A stretch of 64,000 nt of DNA, taken from Datnioides undecimradiatus (lineage: Eukaryota; Chordata; Actinopteri; Lobotiformes; Datnioididae). Below are positions 35,991 to 47,265 of this stretch, one piece after another; position 1 is the first letter of the stretch; each line of letters begins with the position of its first letter. The DNA is taken from NCBI GenBank assembly GCA_008933995.1, contig WARS01000043.1, positions 1,912,001-1,976,000 on the forward strand. The letters run 5' to 3'. The notes under the pieces were generated by a model. That model searched no databases. It was not told where the DNA came from and worked only from the letters and a program-made list of their open reading frames with translations. The position numbers were made by a program, and so were the translations under genes.

Positions 35991-37064
35991 TTTTTTGGGG
36001 GGGGGGGTTAACAATTTCCTGACACTTCATGGAAAATAATCACCAGTTGCAGCCCAACTCTGATAATTAGAATTAGGAGAAAGAACAGAATGACTCGATA
36101 AGAAAAGTCGTGGCATTTCATAACTTCATGCTTCAGAGAGTTAGGGAGCACCATTTGCCTCTGATAATTCTTCTGTCTCAGTGTGTCCGAGCAGCTTCCC
36201 AGCCTCCAGCTACAGCGACATGTTGATTTGTAGTTGCTATCAGACGCTGCGGTAACAACCTAGCATTGTCATAAATTACTCAGTTATTCAAAGGGGACTT
36301 ACTGTTTCACCAACTGCTCATTATCTTCACACCATGTGCCTCCTCTTTTGAGAAAAACGATTTTTGCAGCAGTGTCCTGATAACCAGATTGACCTTCTCT
36401 GTAAACCTATGACAGGGTATTAGAATTTCAATACAGTTAGCCGGACAAAGGCGAGTAAGTCGTGCTGAAATAGGTTTTAAAATTGACATTTTTGTATCTT
36501 GTGGAAAATTGTATTGGAAAATGGGTTTCCCATATGTGAATGAGGCCTCTCTTGAACCTTTTTTTTTTTTTTTTTACCTCTGTTGACACTTACATTTCAT
36601 ATGGGTAGTGCACTTTGATGTTACTGAAAGTCTCCCTCTATTCATTTCAGTCTTGTCCTCTGAGTGAAAACACTATAGAGGCAGCGTGCGGTCGTGTGTA
36701 TACATTCTGTATGGTACATCCAGGGATGAGCTGTATTGAAATGAAACATATTTGACATAAATACATATTTAATTAAGTTGTACTCGCTAGGAAGAAAAAC
36801 ATGTAATTTAGTGTGATGCCATTCATAACAGCATACTTTAAAAGGCTTTAAAAGGATGTATTTGTGTCCATCTTTGAGGACAAAAGCCACATTTCACATT
36901 TTAATGACATATATAAATAGCAAGCTATTTCTCTGAGAAGGTGGAGGTCCAAAATATACAGTTAATGAGCAACTGGACAATATTTTTAAGACATCACAAT
37001 GTTTTCTGTAACAGTACACTGAAGATCAGGCAGGCATGAGGTAGCTCTTTACATCCTTTATTAC
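35991..37064. other. intergenic, no gene seen
   Basis: Starts in the T8-G11 run (35989-36007) and includes a T17 tract near 36560-36576. Nothing else is recognisable. Confidence 0.45.

Positions 37065-37106
<42 letters not shown>
37065..37106. repeat. (AGAT)n microsatellite
   Basis: About ten uninterrupted AGAT units, preceded by ctttattac. A microsatellite next to a LINE- or SINE-like tail is a common arrangement, but no element could be identified. Confidence 0.95.
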
Positions 37107-38384
37107 GTAAAACAGGTGGCCACTACAATGGCCCAGTGTGCTAGAAAATGTCATGAAGTCTCAACGTGGGTGCCCCGTGAAAAAAGGAATAAAGTGCCCT
37201 GCAGGATGCCTGCTAGAAAAGGGTTTTAAACAGTTCCACCATAAATGCATAATGACTTTCTGCACACGGGTACCCCCCCCTGCATGCATCTGATTTTTTA
37301 TTATTTTCACTCCTGCCCTTTTGGCAACCTGGGCCTGCCGCTGAGTGCACATGACTGAATGATGACATCCTGGATTGCAAAATACACAAATCCATTATGC
37401 CCCATCGCTCTCTCGCTCTTTGTCATTATCAAAGATTAGTGTACAAATAGCAAATTGTCATTTTTACCCAGAACTGACCTTCAGTGTCATGAATTTAAAA
37501 TGATAAACTGCACCGGAGTCAGATCATTTCAGCTGTCACCAATTATTGCTAATGCCATGAACTCCATGAGGAAATTCCTTGATTGCAAGACAACATTAAA
37601 CTTGCTTGTGTTTGGTTAAAGTGCAACTCTGCGAGCTGGTGTCTCCACTCAACCAAGTATCTTTTGAGAGTCACTATGGGTGCAATTGATTCAATTATTA
37701 ACAATTATCAACACAGTGTTTGAACTCGGCAAATGAGCAGTTTAATTTAATTGGCTATGAGAGAGAACAGCACTTGAAATTCACAAATATTGCCTCTGTT
37801 TTAATCACTTTTCCATTTTTGGATTAATGTCATTTTAAAGTAATCAAATGGTTCGCACTGTCTGTGAACAACAAGAAGACAAACATGTCCAAACTCATGG
37901 CTGCAATTGTTCAACATATGGATATTTGCAATATTTAAATTTGGATCGATTTAGGGGGCCAGAGCTGTGTAGCCTAGATTAAAAGAGGACTGTTCTGTAT
38001 ATTTGTATGCTTAATCATTCAAAAAAAAAAACATATTAAATTAATTCAAAACAAAATATGTGAGCTAAAAGACTTACCTATTTCAATGTAGTCATTTAGT
38101 CATTTTTTAGGCCTGCAGCATGTTGGCAAAGCTGGCTCCATCACACATGCACAAAGGTACAAGTTAGGACCCCGGCCTTGCAGATAAATGAGGTTCATGC
38201 CTCATCTGACCTGCTGGATTGTCCTCGAGCAAAATGCATTTGGCTCTGGCATCCCTATGAATCAGAGAAGAACTAGTATCCAGTTTATTAGATACACCTG
38301 TAGCCCTGCTATAATGTTGCCTTGTAAAGGTTTGAATGCTGGGTTTTGTCGGGATTGTTTTACTAAAGGTGATGATGGGAACTG
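37107..38384. other. intergenic, possible conserved non-coding DNA
   Basis: No gene. The block at about 37430-37900 is even, AT-rich and free of repeats, with many ATTA/TAAT core words and short palindromes, resembling vertebrate conserved non-coding elements. This is an impression only. Confidence 0.35.
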
Positions 38385-38800
38385 GAAAACAATGTGTAGG
38401 ACCCAAATGCAGACGCCTGACATAGAGGAGAGGCAGTTCAATGTTTTAATGGCACAAATATCAAGACTTACAAGCAGCTGGGACAGGGAGGGTCAAACCC
38501 AGACAAGGCAGTTCACACGGCAAACAAATGTGTCGCAGGTCAGGTGGAATTAAAGTCCATAAATCAGGCAAACGTCAAGGAAATGGGTCTAATAAAAGAA
38601 ACATTTGGAAACATTTAGGAAACTCTTGGGAGAACAAAGAACTAAGGGAGGACAAAATTAGCCCTCTGCGACGGAGGGCTAATGAGACGCAGGTGACAAT
38701 ACTGTATAAACAGGCAGGAAAAGGACAAAGACAGGAAGTATGATAACAAAAGACACACAGGGAAGCACTTATAAAACAAAACAGGAAGTACTCAAACTCA
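38385..38800 (-). repeat. dispersed repeat, copy 2 of a four-member group
   Basis: The plus strand has aggacccaaatgcagacg near one end, agacgcaggtgacaatactg in the middle and aaaacaggaagtac near the other end. Read on the minus strand, this gives the same order of motifs as 43030-43170 and 53515-53700. Family not assigned. Confidence 0.45.
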
Positions 38801-39114
38801 AAAAACGGTTCCACTCATTGTTTCATATGAGGTGGATGAAATAGATAAATGTTTATTATCAGTTAAAGTTTATTTATTTACAACACCTTTAGAAAACAGT
38901 TTATGAATATTGTACCCTTCTGTAAAGCTATTATTTTAGAAAATGCTGTCTTTTTGGAATAAAAACCATAGATAGCCATAGATAGAAAATCAGAAAGTTC
39001 CTTCTCAGTATGTGGTGACACTGTGTGCCGGCCAAATCGCGTTCGATGCTGTCCCTGCACGCCGCACTGCGAAACAGAGTTCTCAAACTCAAACACGTAC
39101 ATGAAGGATCAAAC

Positions 39115-39155
39115 ATGCAAAGGCACACACGCGGGAGCTCTTCCTTGGCACGCAG
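39115..39155 (+). CDS. candidate first coding exon of an unrecognised gene
   Basis: ATG at 39115 opens MQRHTRGSSSLAR and runs into a strong donor CGCAG|GTAAGT, leaving phase 2. It joins in phase to the candidate exon at 39385-39442, where AG|C gives Ser. The surrounding bases are GC-richer than the neighbourhood. No family was recognised. Two good splice sites and phase agreement can arise by chance. Confidence 0.25.
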
Positions 39156-39384
39156 GTAAGTGTGAGATTGGTTTATTATACAGCGAGTACGTTCAACTTC
39201 CTCCCGAGCTCCTTCAGCATACAGCACACTTTGAAAAAATGTAATGAAATGTTTTTATGCATTATTTGTTTTCTGATTTACGCTCGGTATGCAACATTTC
39301 CACCTTGGTAGAAGTTGTCTTGTTAGTCCGAGCTTTTCCACTGAACTCTTTTTATTCATTTTCATGAGCTGTCTCCTTTAATAG

Positions 39385-39442
39385 CCTTTGGGCAAGAGAA
39401 ACAGCATCTGAGAAGCCAGCACAGGAGCCGATGGAGCAGATG
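39385..39442 (+). CDS. candidate second coding exon of an unrecognised gene
   Basis: A 58-nt segment between acceptor ctcctttaatag and donor CAGATG|GTAAGT. In the frame set by the upstream candidate it reads SLWARETASEKPAQEPMEQM and ends in phase 0. No third exon could be assigned with confidence. It could equally be part of a non-coding transcript or chance. Confidence 0.25.
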
Positions 39443-41156
39443 GTAAGTGGAGGGGATCTTTTAGAGTTGCTGCAGTCTCCTCTGCTGCATGTGCTATTGT
39501 TTCTGACGTCTTTTCCACCAATGCTGTAGCTAAACCCTCACTGTATACATCACTTGGATGTTTCCATGTGAAATATCCAATGCGGTTTAGCTTTGAAGCT
39601 TCGCGGGGGTAATTTCACACATTGGCGGCTTCAAAAGGTGAATGTGAAATGTCTGAATTTTGAAGAACGCGTTACAAAGAGATGTTGTAAAGCAAAAACC
39701 GTAAACTGTGCATTTGTGGGAACTCTGATTGCCTGCTGGCGGGGATGGGGTTTGGCGGAAATCAGGTTGGAAAACCCGCACGCTGCGATGAATTTTCTAT
39801 TTCGCTCTCAAGTGGCACTTCATTACCTCCTGTGCAACGAGTGGGCTCCCCATCAGAGACCGCATTCAACGCCACGAGTAGCACTAAAAATGTAGGCACG
39901 CCGAACATAAAGCACGTCAGTCAGTTGAGATGGAATGCACGATGCACAGGAAGTACCGGTTTCTGATTGGGACAGGCGAGTGATTCAGGACTGTAGTGTA
40001 AAAACTAATTCGCCTCGTGCATATTAAACCAAAAACAAATCAAATGCAAAGATTTATATTCACATTCAGCTGAGAATCATTTTTTCTGTCCGCATTTTGA
40101 AAAACTGGCAGCCCACAAAATACTGTGTGATGGTTGCACATCTTTCTCTGCCAGTTTAACACCAAAACTAATCCTCAGCACTGACTGATGTGACATCAAA
40201 GTGGCTCATTGCCATTCTCACTAATACTGAAAGCTGAATATTTCTGCATTCTGCTTCCCTAGTCGAAATTTCCACACGCCCGGTCAGTTTTTATTAGATT
40301 TAACTTGTGCATTCGGAAGTGATTTCAGGACGTTTACTCTCTCACCAGAGGCCAGCTGGTGTGATTTCTATTTTTTTTATTATTATTTATTCATGTTTTT
40401 ATTCTCAGCAACTGACTTTTATTATTAGCATTTATAGCATTTTTGCTGCGTCTGAATCGGGTTTCCCTCAGACAGTGTGTGCAGCAGCCTTGGGGGGAAA
40501 AGCTTTTTGACTGCGCTCTGTATGTTTCTGACATATGTTCATCTTTACGTCCATCAATACACCGCCGCGATGTTACAGGCAGCTCTTCATTTTGACACCG
40601 GGCAAACTGCTACTTGGCAAATAATTAAATTCCAAGACCCGCCATTGACCTGCCAGTTAGAGGCAGTTTTCGCTTCAGTGTAAGTGCCACAAAATGTTGA
40701 CACTCTTTGGGCACATATAATCATGGTCTGGTACTTTTGACATTATTTGTGTTTACATTTCTATCTTTCAGCCCCTGTGAAGGACAGGGGATCAATTATA
40801 ATCAGCAAGTAGAGTGACAGTACAATAGAGCACGAACACAACAAAATCCCTGTACATGATAAACATAGAAAAATCTAACATTATTGCTGCAGCTCAAACT
40901 TTTCATTCAACAAGTGCTGGATTGTGTAACTTACAATCTGCAGTCTCTGGTATGCAGATTGTATGAGGGACTTTAGTGACCCTAGCACTTCAGTGAAGTA
41001 TGCACGCGATATCAGCAGGAAGATAATCATAATCATTCCCTTTGATATTACTAATAATGAATGAGAAGAAACACCATTTTCATTAGTTTAATATTTATTA
41101 CCCCAAACATTTAGACAATAACAAGGATAGCCCCAAATAACAAAAACCTGACAATG
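39443..41156. other. no gene seen
   Basis: Low-complexity AT-rich stretches (for example near 40370-40440) and no recognisable coding content. It would be intronic if the 39.1-39.4 kb exons are real. Confidence 0.4.
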
Positions 41157-41849
41157 TCAGTAGCGGGTGTTTCCACCATTTGCTGCAATGACAGCTTGAC
41201 AGCGACGTCTCATGCTCCTCACTAGCCTCATGATGTTGTTCTGAGGCAATGTGTTCCACTCTTCCACAAGTGCTACACACGGTTCTGCCAGGTCACGTGG
41301 GGGTGGGGTACGATCATCCAGTCTCTGCTTCAGCTGGTCCCAGACGTGCTCTATGGGGTTCAGGTCAGGGGACATTGCTGGCCATACCATATGAGGCACT
41401 CCGACTTCCTGAAGTCGATCTGTGACAATTCTGGCACGATGTGGTGGAGCATTATCATCCATGAACAGAAAGTTGGGGGTGTGCTGGTGGAATTGGGGGA
41501 TGATGATGGGTTCTATGATGTCTCTGAGGTAGGAACGTGCAGTGACTGAGCCGTCTACAATAACCAAATCTGTTCTGCGCTGACTGGTGATGCCTACCCA
41601 GACTGTTGCACCTCCTCCACCAAAGCAAACCCTGGGGACCACGTTGACCTCGGCGTATCGCTCACCTCGCCTTCTCCAGCAACGCTGACGACCATCATTT
41701 CTGTGCAAGGTGACCCGACACTCATCAGTGAACAGGACGGTAGACCACTGCTGCATTGTCCAGGTCACATGGTCTTGTGCCCACTGCAAACGTTCACGGC
41801 GGCGTCTTGGTGTCAGTGGAGTCACCTGCAACGGTCGTCTGGCATTCAA
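41157..41849 (-). pseudogene. Tc1/mariner-type transposase, N-terminally truncated, catalytic half open
   Basis: A 230-codon uninterrupted frame contains the complete DDE catalytic core. It has [16 protein letters not shown] (first Asp), [14 protein letters not shown] (second Asp) and [15 protein letters not shown] (Glu). I count 34 residues between the second Asp and the Glu, so it is DD34E. The stop follows ...ANGGNTRY, as in relatives. The paired-type DNA-binding region, about 100 residues, is missing, so the reading starts at [18 protein letters not shown]-like tataaaaag lies about 75 bp upstream on the coding strand, at about 41918-41926. A small ATG-initiated frame overlaps the start in another frame. 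No terminal inverted repeats were recognised. Confidence 0.88.
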
Positions 41850-42060
41850 GCCAGTGACGTCGTGTGTTCATGGCTGTTTGAATGATGAACTTGGAATGAC
41901 TTACTGACAATACCAGCTTTTTATACCCACAGAATGTTGAAATTGATGCCACATTGAAAAGGGTTGTCTTTTTTTTTGGTATTGGCCCCAATATGTAAGG
42001 CACACTGTACGCAGTGAGACCATTATGTGGAAAACACAAAATGAGGTGTGTCTATCACCC
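41157..42060 (-). mobile_element. Tc1-like element relic, ends not resolved
   Basis: Contains the truncated transposase plus about 200 bp upstream on its coding strand. I compared the flanks in both orientations and found no convincing inverted repeat or TA-bounded ends, so these limits are approximate. Confidence 0.5.
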
Positions 42061-43029
42061 CAATACAATTGCCTCCCTATCCCAAAAATCTCTGAAGTGA
42101 AACAAACACCGTATGTATGACATCCACTGAGTCTCTCACAATATCCCTAACTTATTGTGAGTAGTGTAAATATGCTTCTTTGCAATAAGTAACACTTTGT
42201 TTGTAAGATGATAAAATGAGTTTGAGCTTCCCGGAAGGCAAACATCGAGACGGTTTCGCCAAGTTGATATAGGAAATAAAGGTCCAGAAGCTTGAAAAAG
42301 GTCTGCACTTCCAAAAACAATCCAAATGAATGCAAAGGGTGTATCACATGGCACACGAAGCACTAAGGATGTTGTTCAGGATCACAGGGCTAATCTATGG
42401 AAACGTCCTAGGATGTGCTATATCTCCCTCTTTCTGTCAATTATAGACTGATTGATTGATTTTGTCACTTCTATGACTCCATCAGAGTCATCCTCAACGC
42501 AGTCTACACCCAGAACTCTTTGTGAGAGAAGCTTCTTGTATCGGACTTGTCAGGTGAAATTAACAGAGAGGTGAAGTGTGAGATTAAGTGCTTCAGATCG
42601 TTTTTTTGTTCAAGAATTAAAGTCACAGTAGCAACTGATAGAGGTCTGTCTGGGCGTAGGAGCACACATTTATTAAATAACATAAATAACATAAATCTAA
42701 GAAACAAAAAAAGAATAGTTTTACTGCTGAAAGGAGGCACATCAACACATCATCCTTGAGTAGATCCCCAATTATGCGGATCTCCAACAGGAGAATGTGA
42801 ACAAACTAGTTCCTGCAGGGAGATCTGGGTTTTTAGATCCAAGTCAACATAGATCTTAGATACTTTCCACCCAGATATTTACCCATGTTATGCCTGTGTG
42901 CTGTTATAAACAACTGGCTTACATTTTATTTGTGCAACTATCTTGAGCGCCACAAAAATATGAGCGTCATCCGTTGGTTCTCCTTAACGGACCGGTGTGT
43001 AAGATTTAGGTGATTGCATTGATTTATTG
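42061..43029. other. no gene seen
   Basis: Near 42985-43018, ccttaacggaccggtgtgtaa then gatttagg resembles one end of another TTAA-type fish element (aaggaccagtgtgtagg-like), but only one end is present. Confidence 0.4.
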
Positions 43030-43170
43030 TGTCATGGTTGGGTTTGATTTGTCATTTCCTGTTTCATTTTAAACTTATACTTGTTGTCACTGTCACATGT
43101 GTTTCATTTGTTCATTACTTTCACCTGTGTCTTCTTAGCCTTCCTCCTGTATATATACTGTCAATTCAAG
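43030..43170 (+). repeat. dispersed repeat, copy 3 of a four-member group (short)
   Basis: gtgtcatggttgggtttg, then gtcatttcctgtttcatttt, then tttcacctgtgtcttcttag, in the same order as at 53515-53700 and, inverted, 38385-38800. Confidence 0.45.
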
Positions 43171-46100
43171 TATAAGTAAATAAGTGAATAAATAATTTGT
43201 TTATTATAATAAATGCTGTTTATAGGCCTCGTTAAATACTGCAGGCCCTCAGCTGTAGTTACATGTTCCTTCATTAGGCATCTGTGCATTGCCCTAAACC
43301 TCTCAATCACCTCTTAAGAATGATCTTCCTTCCTTACTTGCAGCATAACAACATTACATAACCGCGTACCATCTCTGTAAGACAGTTAAGCAGATGTAAA
43401 GGAGAAAACTCTGATGGCGTTCACGGAAAATGTGAAATATACATCAAATCTGTCCATCTGAGTCCGCCTGAGGAGGTCCATCAAAGGCAACACAAACAGA
43501 TTTAAGGGAATATCCATGATGTTGTTGCATAAGATCAGCAAATATTTGTGGTCACCGAACGACATGAAGGACTCATCATATAAATCATACAGATGAATAA
43601 TTGATCTACAAGACGCGTGTGTCTTAAAAAAGAATACTGAAACGTGAATCTGAATTTAGTATGAAAAACTCGAAATATGCTTTGACAGTAATTGCCAAAA
43701 TCTTGTGCTTTGACATCAAACTTGTCTTATTACTGCTTCCAGGTTACTCGTGTGGCTACAGCTAAAAACATTTAAATTCATACATGAAATACAGTCAAAT
43801 CTGATGTCAGTCCGGCTGCATTTCATCCATGATGAAACCAGAACAAAGTCTGACAACTGAGGGCGAGCGAACAAACTTTTTTTGTAGCTCTATTAAAAAC
43901 AGAAGTTTTTTTTTAACACTTGACGCTTTACAGGAAGAAGAGAAATTGGGACAAAAATGCACCGAGATTGAGTTAAAGCCACAAAAATGTTAAGACGATC
44001 AAGAGAGGGCCAGAAACTCTCTTGAGAAAACTTGAGTCTGTGAATAAACGCCGCTCTCAAACGCAGCAGCCCCCGGACTTTCGAGAGCGTTCAGAGAACA
44101 TCGAACAAAGTTTTAACCGTGTGTTTTGCTCAGACGTGTCCCATGTTTTAGCCAAGTTGCATAATCCCCAAAATGATGGCAGCAGGGTGCTCTGATTCTT
44201 TAAAAGCCCTGGTGATAAAAGCGCATTTTAAGACTTTGGATCCGTCAAAATAACTTTATGTGCATGAAAATGAAGGCACACATTTAACAAGGCTTCATGT
44301 GAGGAGCATGTGATATACGAAAGAGGCTTAGAAATAATTATTAATCATTATTACATATGCTCCAAATGCTATTTATTAATGTTGATCTCAAATCACAGTG
44401 GTAGTTGGTTACAATAATGATACATCAGGGTCTTTCTGGCAGCTGAACCTGCTTGTTTCAAACATTTTGAGTAGTTAAACTTGATCTTTAACAGAAAAGA
44501 AACAAGTCCACACTGTAATCCAGGGTCTGCGCTCAGCTTCGAGGAGGGAAACACTCCTAAAAGTGTGTCCCTCATCTCAAGTGGACACAGTCAGCGAGGG
44601 AGCAGGGCAGGCGCGGTACAGAGATGGACGGCCTGTCCAATATAACTAATCACAGAGACGGCTGGAAAATCTTGAAAGGGTGGGCTTTGGTACAAGCTGG
44701 AGGAAGATCTGTCCCCTCCAGTTTGAATAAATTTAACCCTCTGTGGGCATAAAATAATCACCAACTGCTGTCAGTCCCGCGAAGGCTCAGAGGAGTCACA
44801 TTTGCATATTCATCCTTAACAGAAAAACAGCATCAATGAGAGACGGAGGCGACATATACCATAGACGGCTATTCGTGTCCTTCACATGTGTTTTAATGTG
44901 TCTTTTTTATAATAAAACTAACTGAATGACGCCTGTGGACAAGCAGTGCGGGTTCAAGCTGTCACTTAACAATGTTTCACGTTATTAAGGGGTTTTGTCA
45001 GCGTATATTAATACACACGTGGGGAATAATGCTTAAAATGTCACTTCTTTTGTTATTTATACAGACATGACTCGTGAAGTCTTAATTAAATTTCAATTAT
45101 GTGCTTTGGTTGAAATCGTTTTCATAGGCTCGGCTTAAGGCTGTAGACTCGCCACATCACGTGTGTGTGTGTGTGTGTGTGCGTTTGTGTGTGTAAGTAG
45201 CTAGCCCTCGTGAACGCCCGTCTGTTCATACTCATTTCATTTCAGTTTCCATTGTCTGTCAGCGGTGATGACACGGGCGTCTCTGACGGATTCTCATCTG
45301 CTTTGACAGACACACAGTTCAACACGTTTGAGCTTTTGCTGGGTGAGAGACTTGACGCCGGGCGCTCGGAGCAATTTCTATCTTTATTTGAAAGCTGTAA
45401 ACAAACACATGCAGAGTGCCCTAGTATCACAGAGAGGAGATAAAAAGGAGGCGTAACTGCTCCAATTTTAAAAACATGTTCGCTGACAGATTTCTGAACG
45501 GCGCTAACAACTGAGGCTCAGACTTTATGTTGCAATTAGTTTAAAAGTTGCCGGTGGATCACAAAGTCATTTGAAACTTTCATTAGCACGATTCGACAGT
45601 GGTGATTTTATCAAAGAAAACCGCAAAAATTCAAATCTCATTTCAAGAATTTAAGCGATTCGCATCTGTTTTCATATATCTCATGCAAAAATGTGTAGAG
45701 TGGTGGAAAACGACCTTTACTCTGGTTTCAGAGTAAAGAACAACACTGAGTTTATTATTATTATTATTATTGGTTTTCAGCAGAAAAAATGTTCTTCCAA
45801 GTGCATGTGTTCACGTATTAATCAAAATGTTTTTGTTGTGATGAAAATGAAAAGCAGCAGGAACCCTCTCCCTCTCTCAGTATCTCGACCGAATCCCGTC
45901 GTTGGCAATAATTAATAGGTCACTTCATCTCACCCTCAATGAGAGCATCATTTTTAGAAAAAGGAAATTGGAAATGTCAGGATTACTACCGTTGCTAGCA
46001 TTTTATTAAGTAGAAGAACTCCTCTGTAGCAACGATAACCACAATAAAGTTTGCAGTTTGCAAAGAGAGAGACACAGAAGTAAATGAGGTTTTACAAGCA

Positions 46101-46785
46101 ACCTCAGAATATTCATATTTTTCTTAAAGTAAGTGGACTCCTTGTATAAAACTCTTCCACTCCACTCTGTTCTCACCCCAGCTCCTGATCTCCTCCTCTT
46201 TCTTTCATTCAGCACAACCACAAACATTTTTTATTTTATTTTTTCTAAATTGCGCGCTATTAATTGATGAAAACAGGCTGAAAAAGTGAGCTAAACTTCT
46301 CTAACAAATCATTTCCCATGAGCTTTGTGTGTGATGTAATGAGAAATTGGCCACATTTCCGTGTAGACATTGATGTGGAGATGCGTTGCTCCACTTTGCC
46401 TTGATATCAGACTTAAAAGTTGTGGCAAAACCCCACTGAGGCCTAATTTGGCAAATTGCAACGTAAGAAGATTTTTTTTTCCTCCAGGCGGTAAAGAGAA
46501 ATGTGCACATTTAAATATGAGAATTTGCATTTTCTGGTTAGGTCAAATCGCAAAAGGGGAGTCATTTAAATAATCGAATTATCATAAAGTCCTTCTCCAT
46601 TGTTGTGACACGCCCAAGAAAGTAGAAGGTTTGCAGCCCAAGATTCTTCTGTAGTTTTCACTTTCACTCTGAGACAACTTTGTAAATCAAAGTTTTAATT
46701 TCACCCAGTGCATTTGCATAATGCATTTATGGTAAACAATAATAATTAGAATGGTATTCATCTTAATTCAAATTGCACAAGAGGG
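43171..46785. other. no confident gene; microsatellite at 45161-45180
   Basis: Includes (GT)10 at 45161-45180. A weak exon-like segment at 45246-45342 was considered and rejected. AT-rich, otherwise featureless. Confidence 0.4.
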
Positions 46786-46789
46786 AGTT

Positions 46790-47265
46790 TGACATGGTTT
46801 AATCGAGATTAAAAGATTTAAGGTCTGCAGTGAGGAAAAAATAAAGTCTAAAGTTTGGAGACCAGAAGAAAAAGAGCTGACTTTTGAAGATGAATTACCT
46901 TTTTTAAACAAAAGGTCACTGGCCCAAGGATGGAGGCTTGAGGAACTCCGCAGACCACAGTGGAGGAGGAACTTTGTGTTTGATGAATACGATTTTAATA
47001 TCATCAAATGCAATAGCGCAATTAGCTGTGTTTAATGCTGCGCTGACATCAAGAAGAATTTAAATCAAGCAAACTTCAGAGCTGAAGGATTGTTTGATAG
47101 TTTAATGAGGGCGGTTTCAGTGCCATTTATCAAGGATAGCATGATTTTTCATAAAATAAATCAAATTTGAGTGAACAACCCACGTCAAAAAATTTCTTTA
47201 TAAATGATAATTGGGTAAATGTATAATATTTATAAAATCCAGAGGGTCAGGGCTGGGTTTTTTGA
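46790..47265 (-). pseudogene. decayed L2-type LINE reverse transcriptase fragment
   Basis: On the minus strand, across several frames, one can read NGTETALIKLSNN, then DVSAALNTANCAIA, then VCGVPQASILGPVTF. These correspond to the HSTETALIKV..D, LDLSAAFDTVDH and GVPQGSILGPLLF motifs of L2/CR1-type reverse transcriptases. Upstream KKPSPDPLDF resembles KKP.LDP. Many stops and shifts mark it as ancient. Confidence 0.6.

Noticed and set aside
37065-37106. Regular short repeats considered as a CRISPR-like array
   Set aside because: Simple 4-bp microsatellite without spacers, in a eukaryotic genome.
41346-41907. Plus-strand frames of 60-67 codons
   Set aside because: Antisense of the truncated Tc1-like transposase.
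41040-42160. Terminal inverted repeats for the second Tc1-like element
   Set aside because: The 'ttattacccca' and 'tatcacccca' motifs lie in direct, not inverted, orientation, so they do not define element ends.
45246-45342. Possible exon after ttcatttcag reading FPLSVSGDDTGVSDGF...
   Set aside because: Reasonable acceptor and a GTGAGA donor, but no family resemblance and no partner exon. It is phase-compatible with the 39.4 kb candidate only at chance level.
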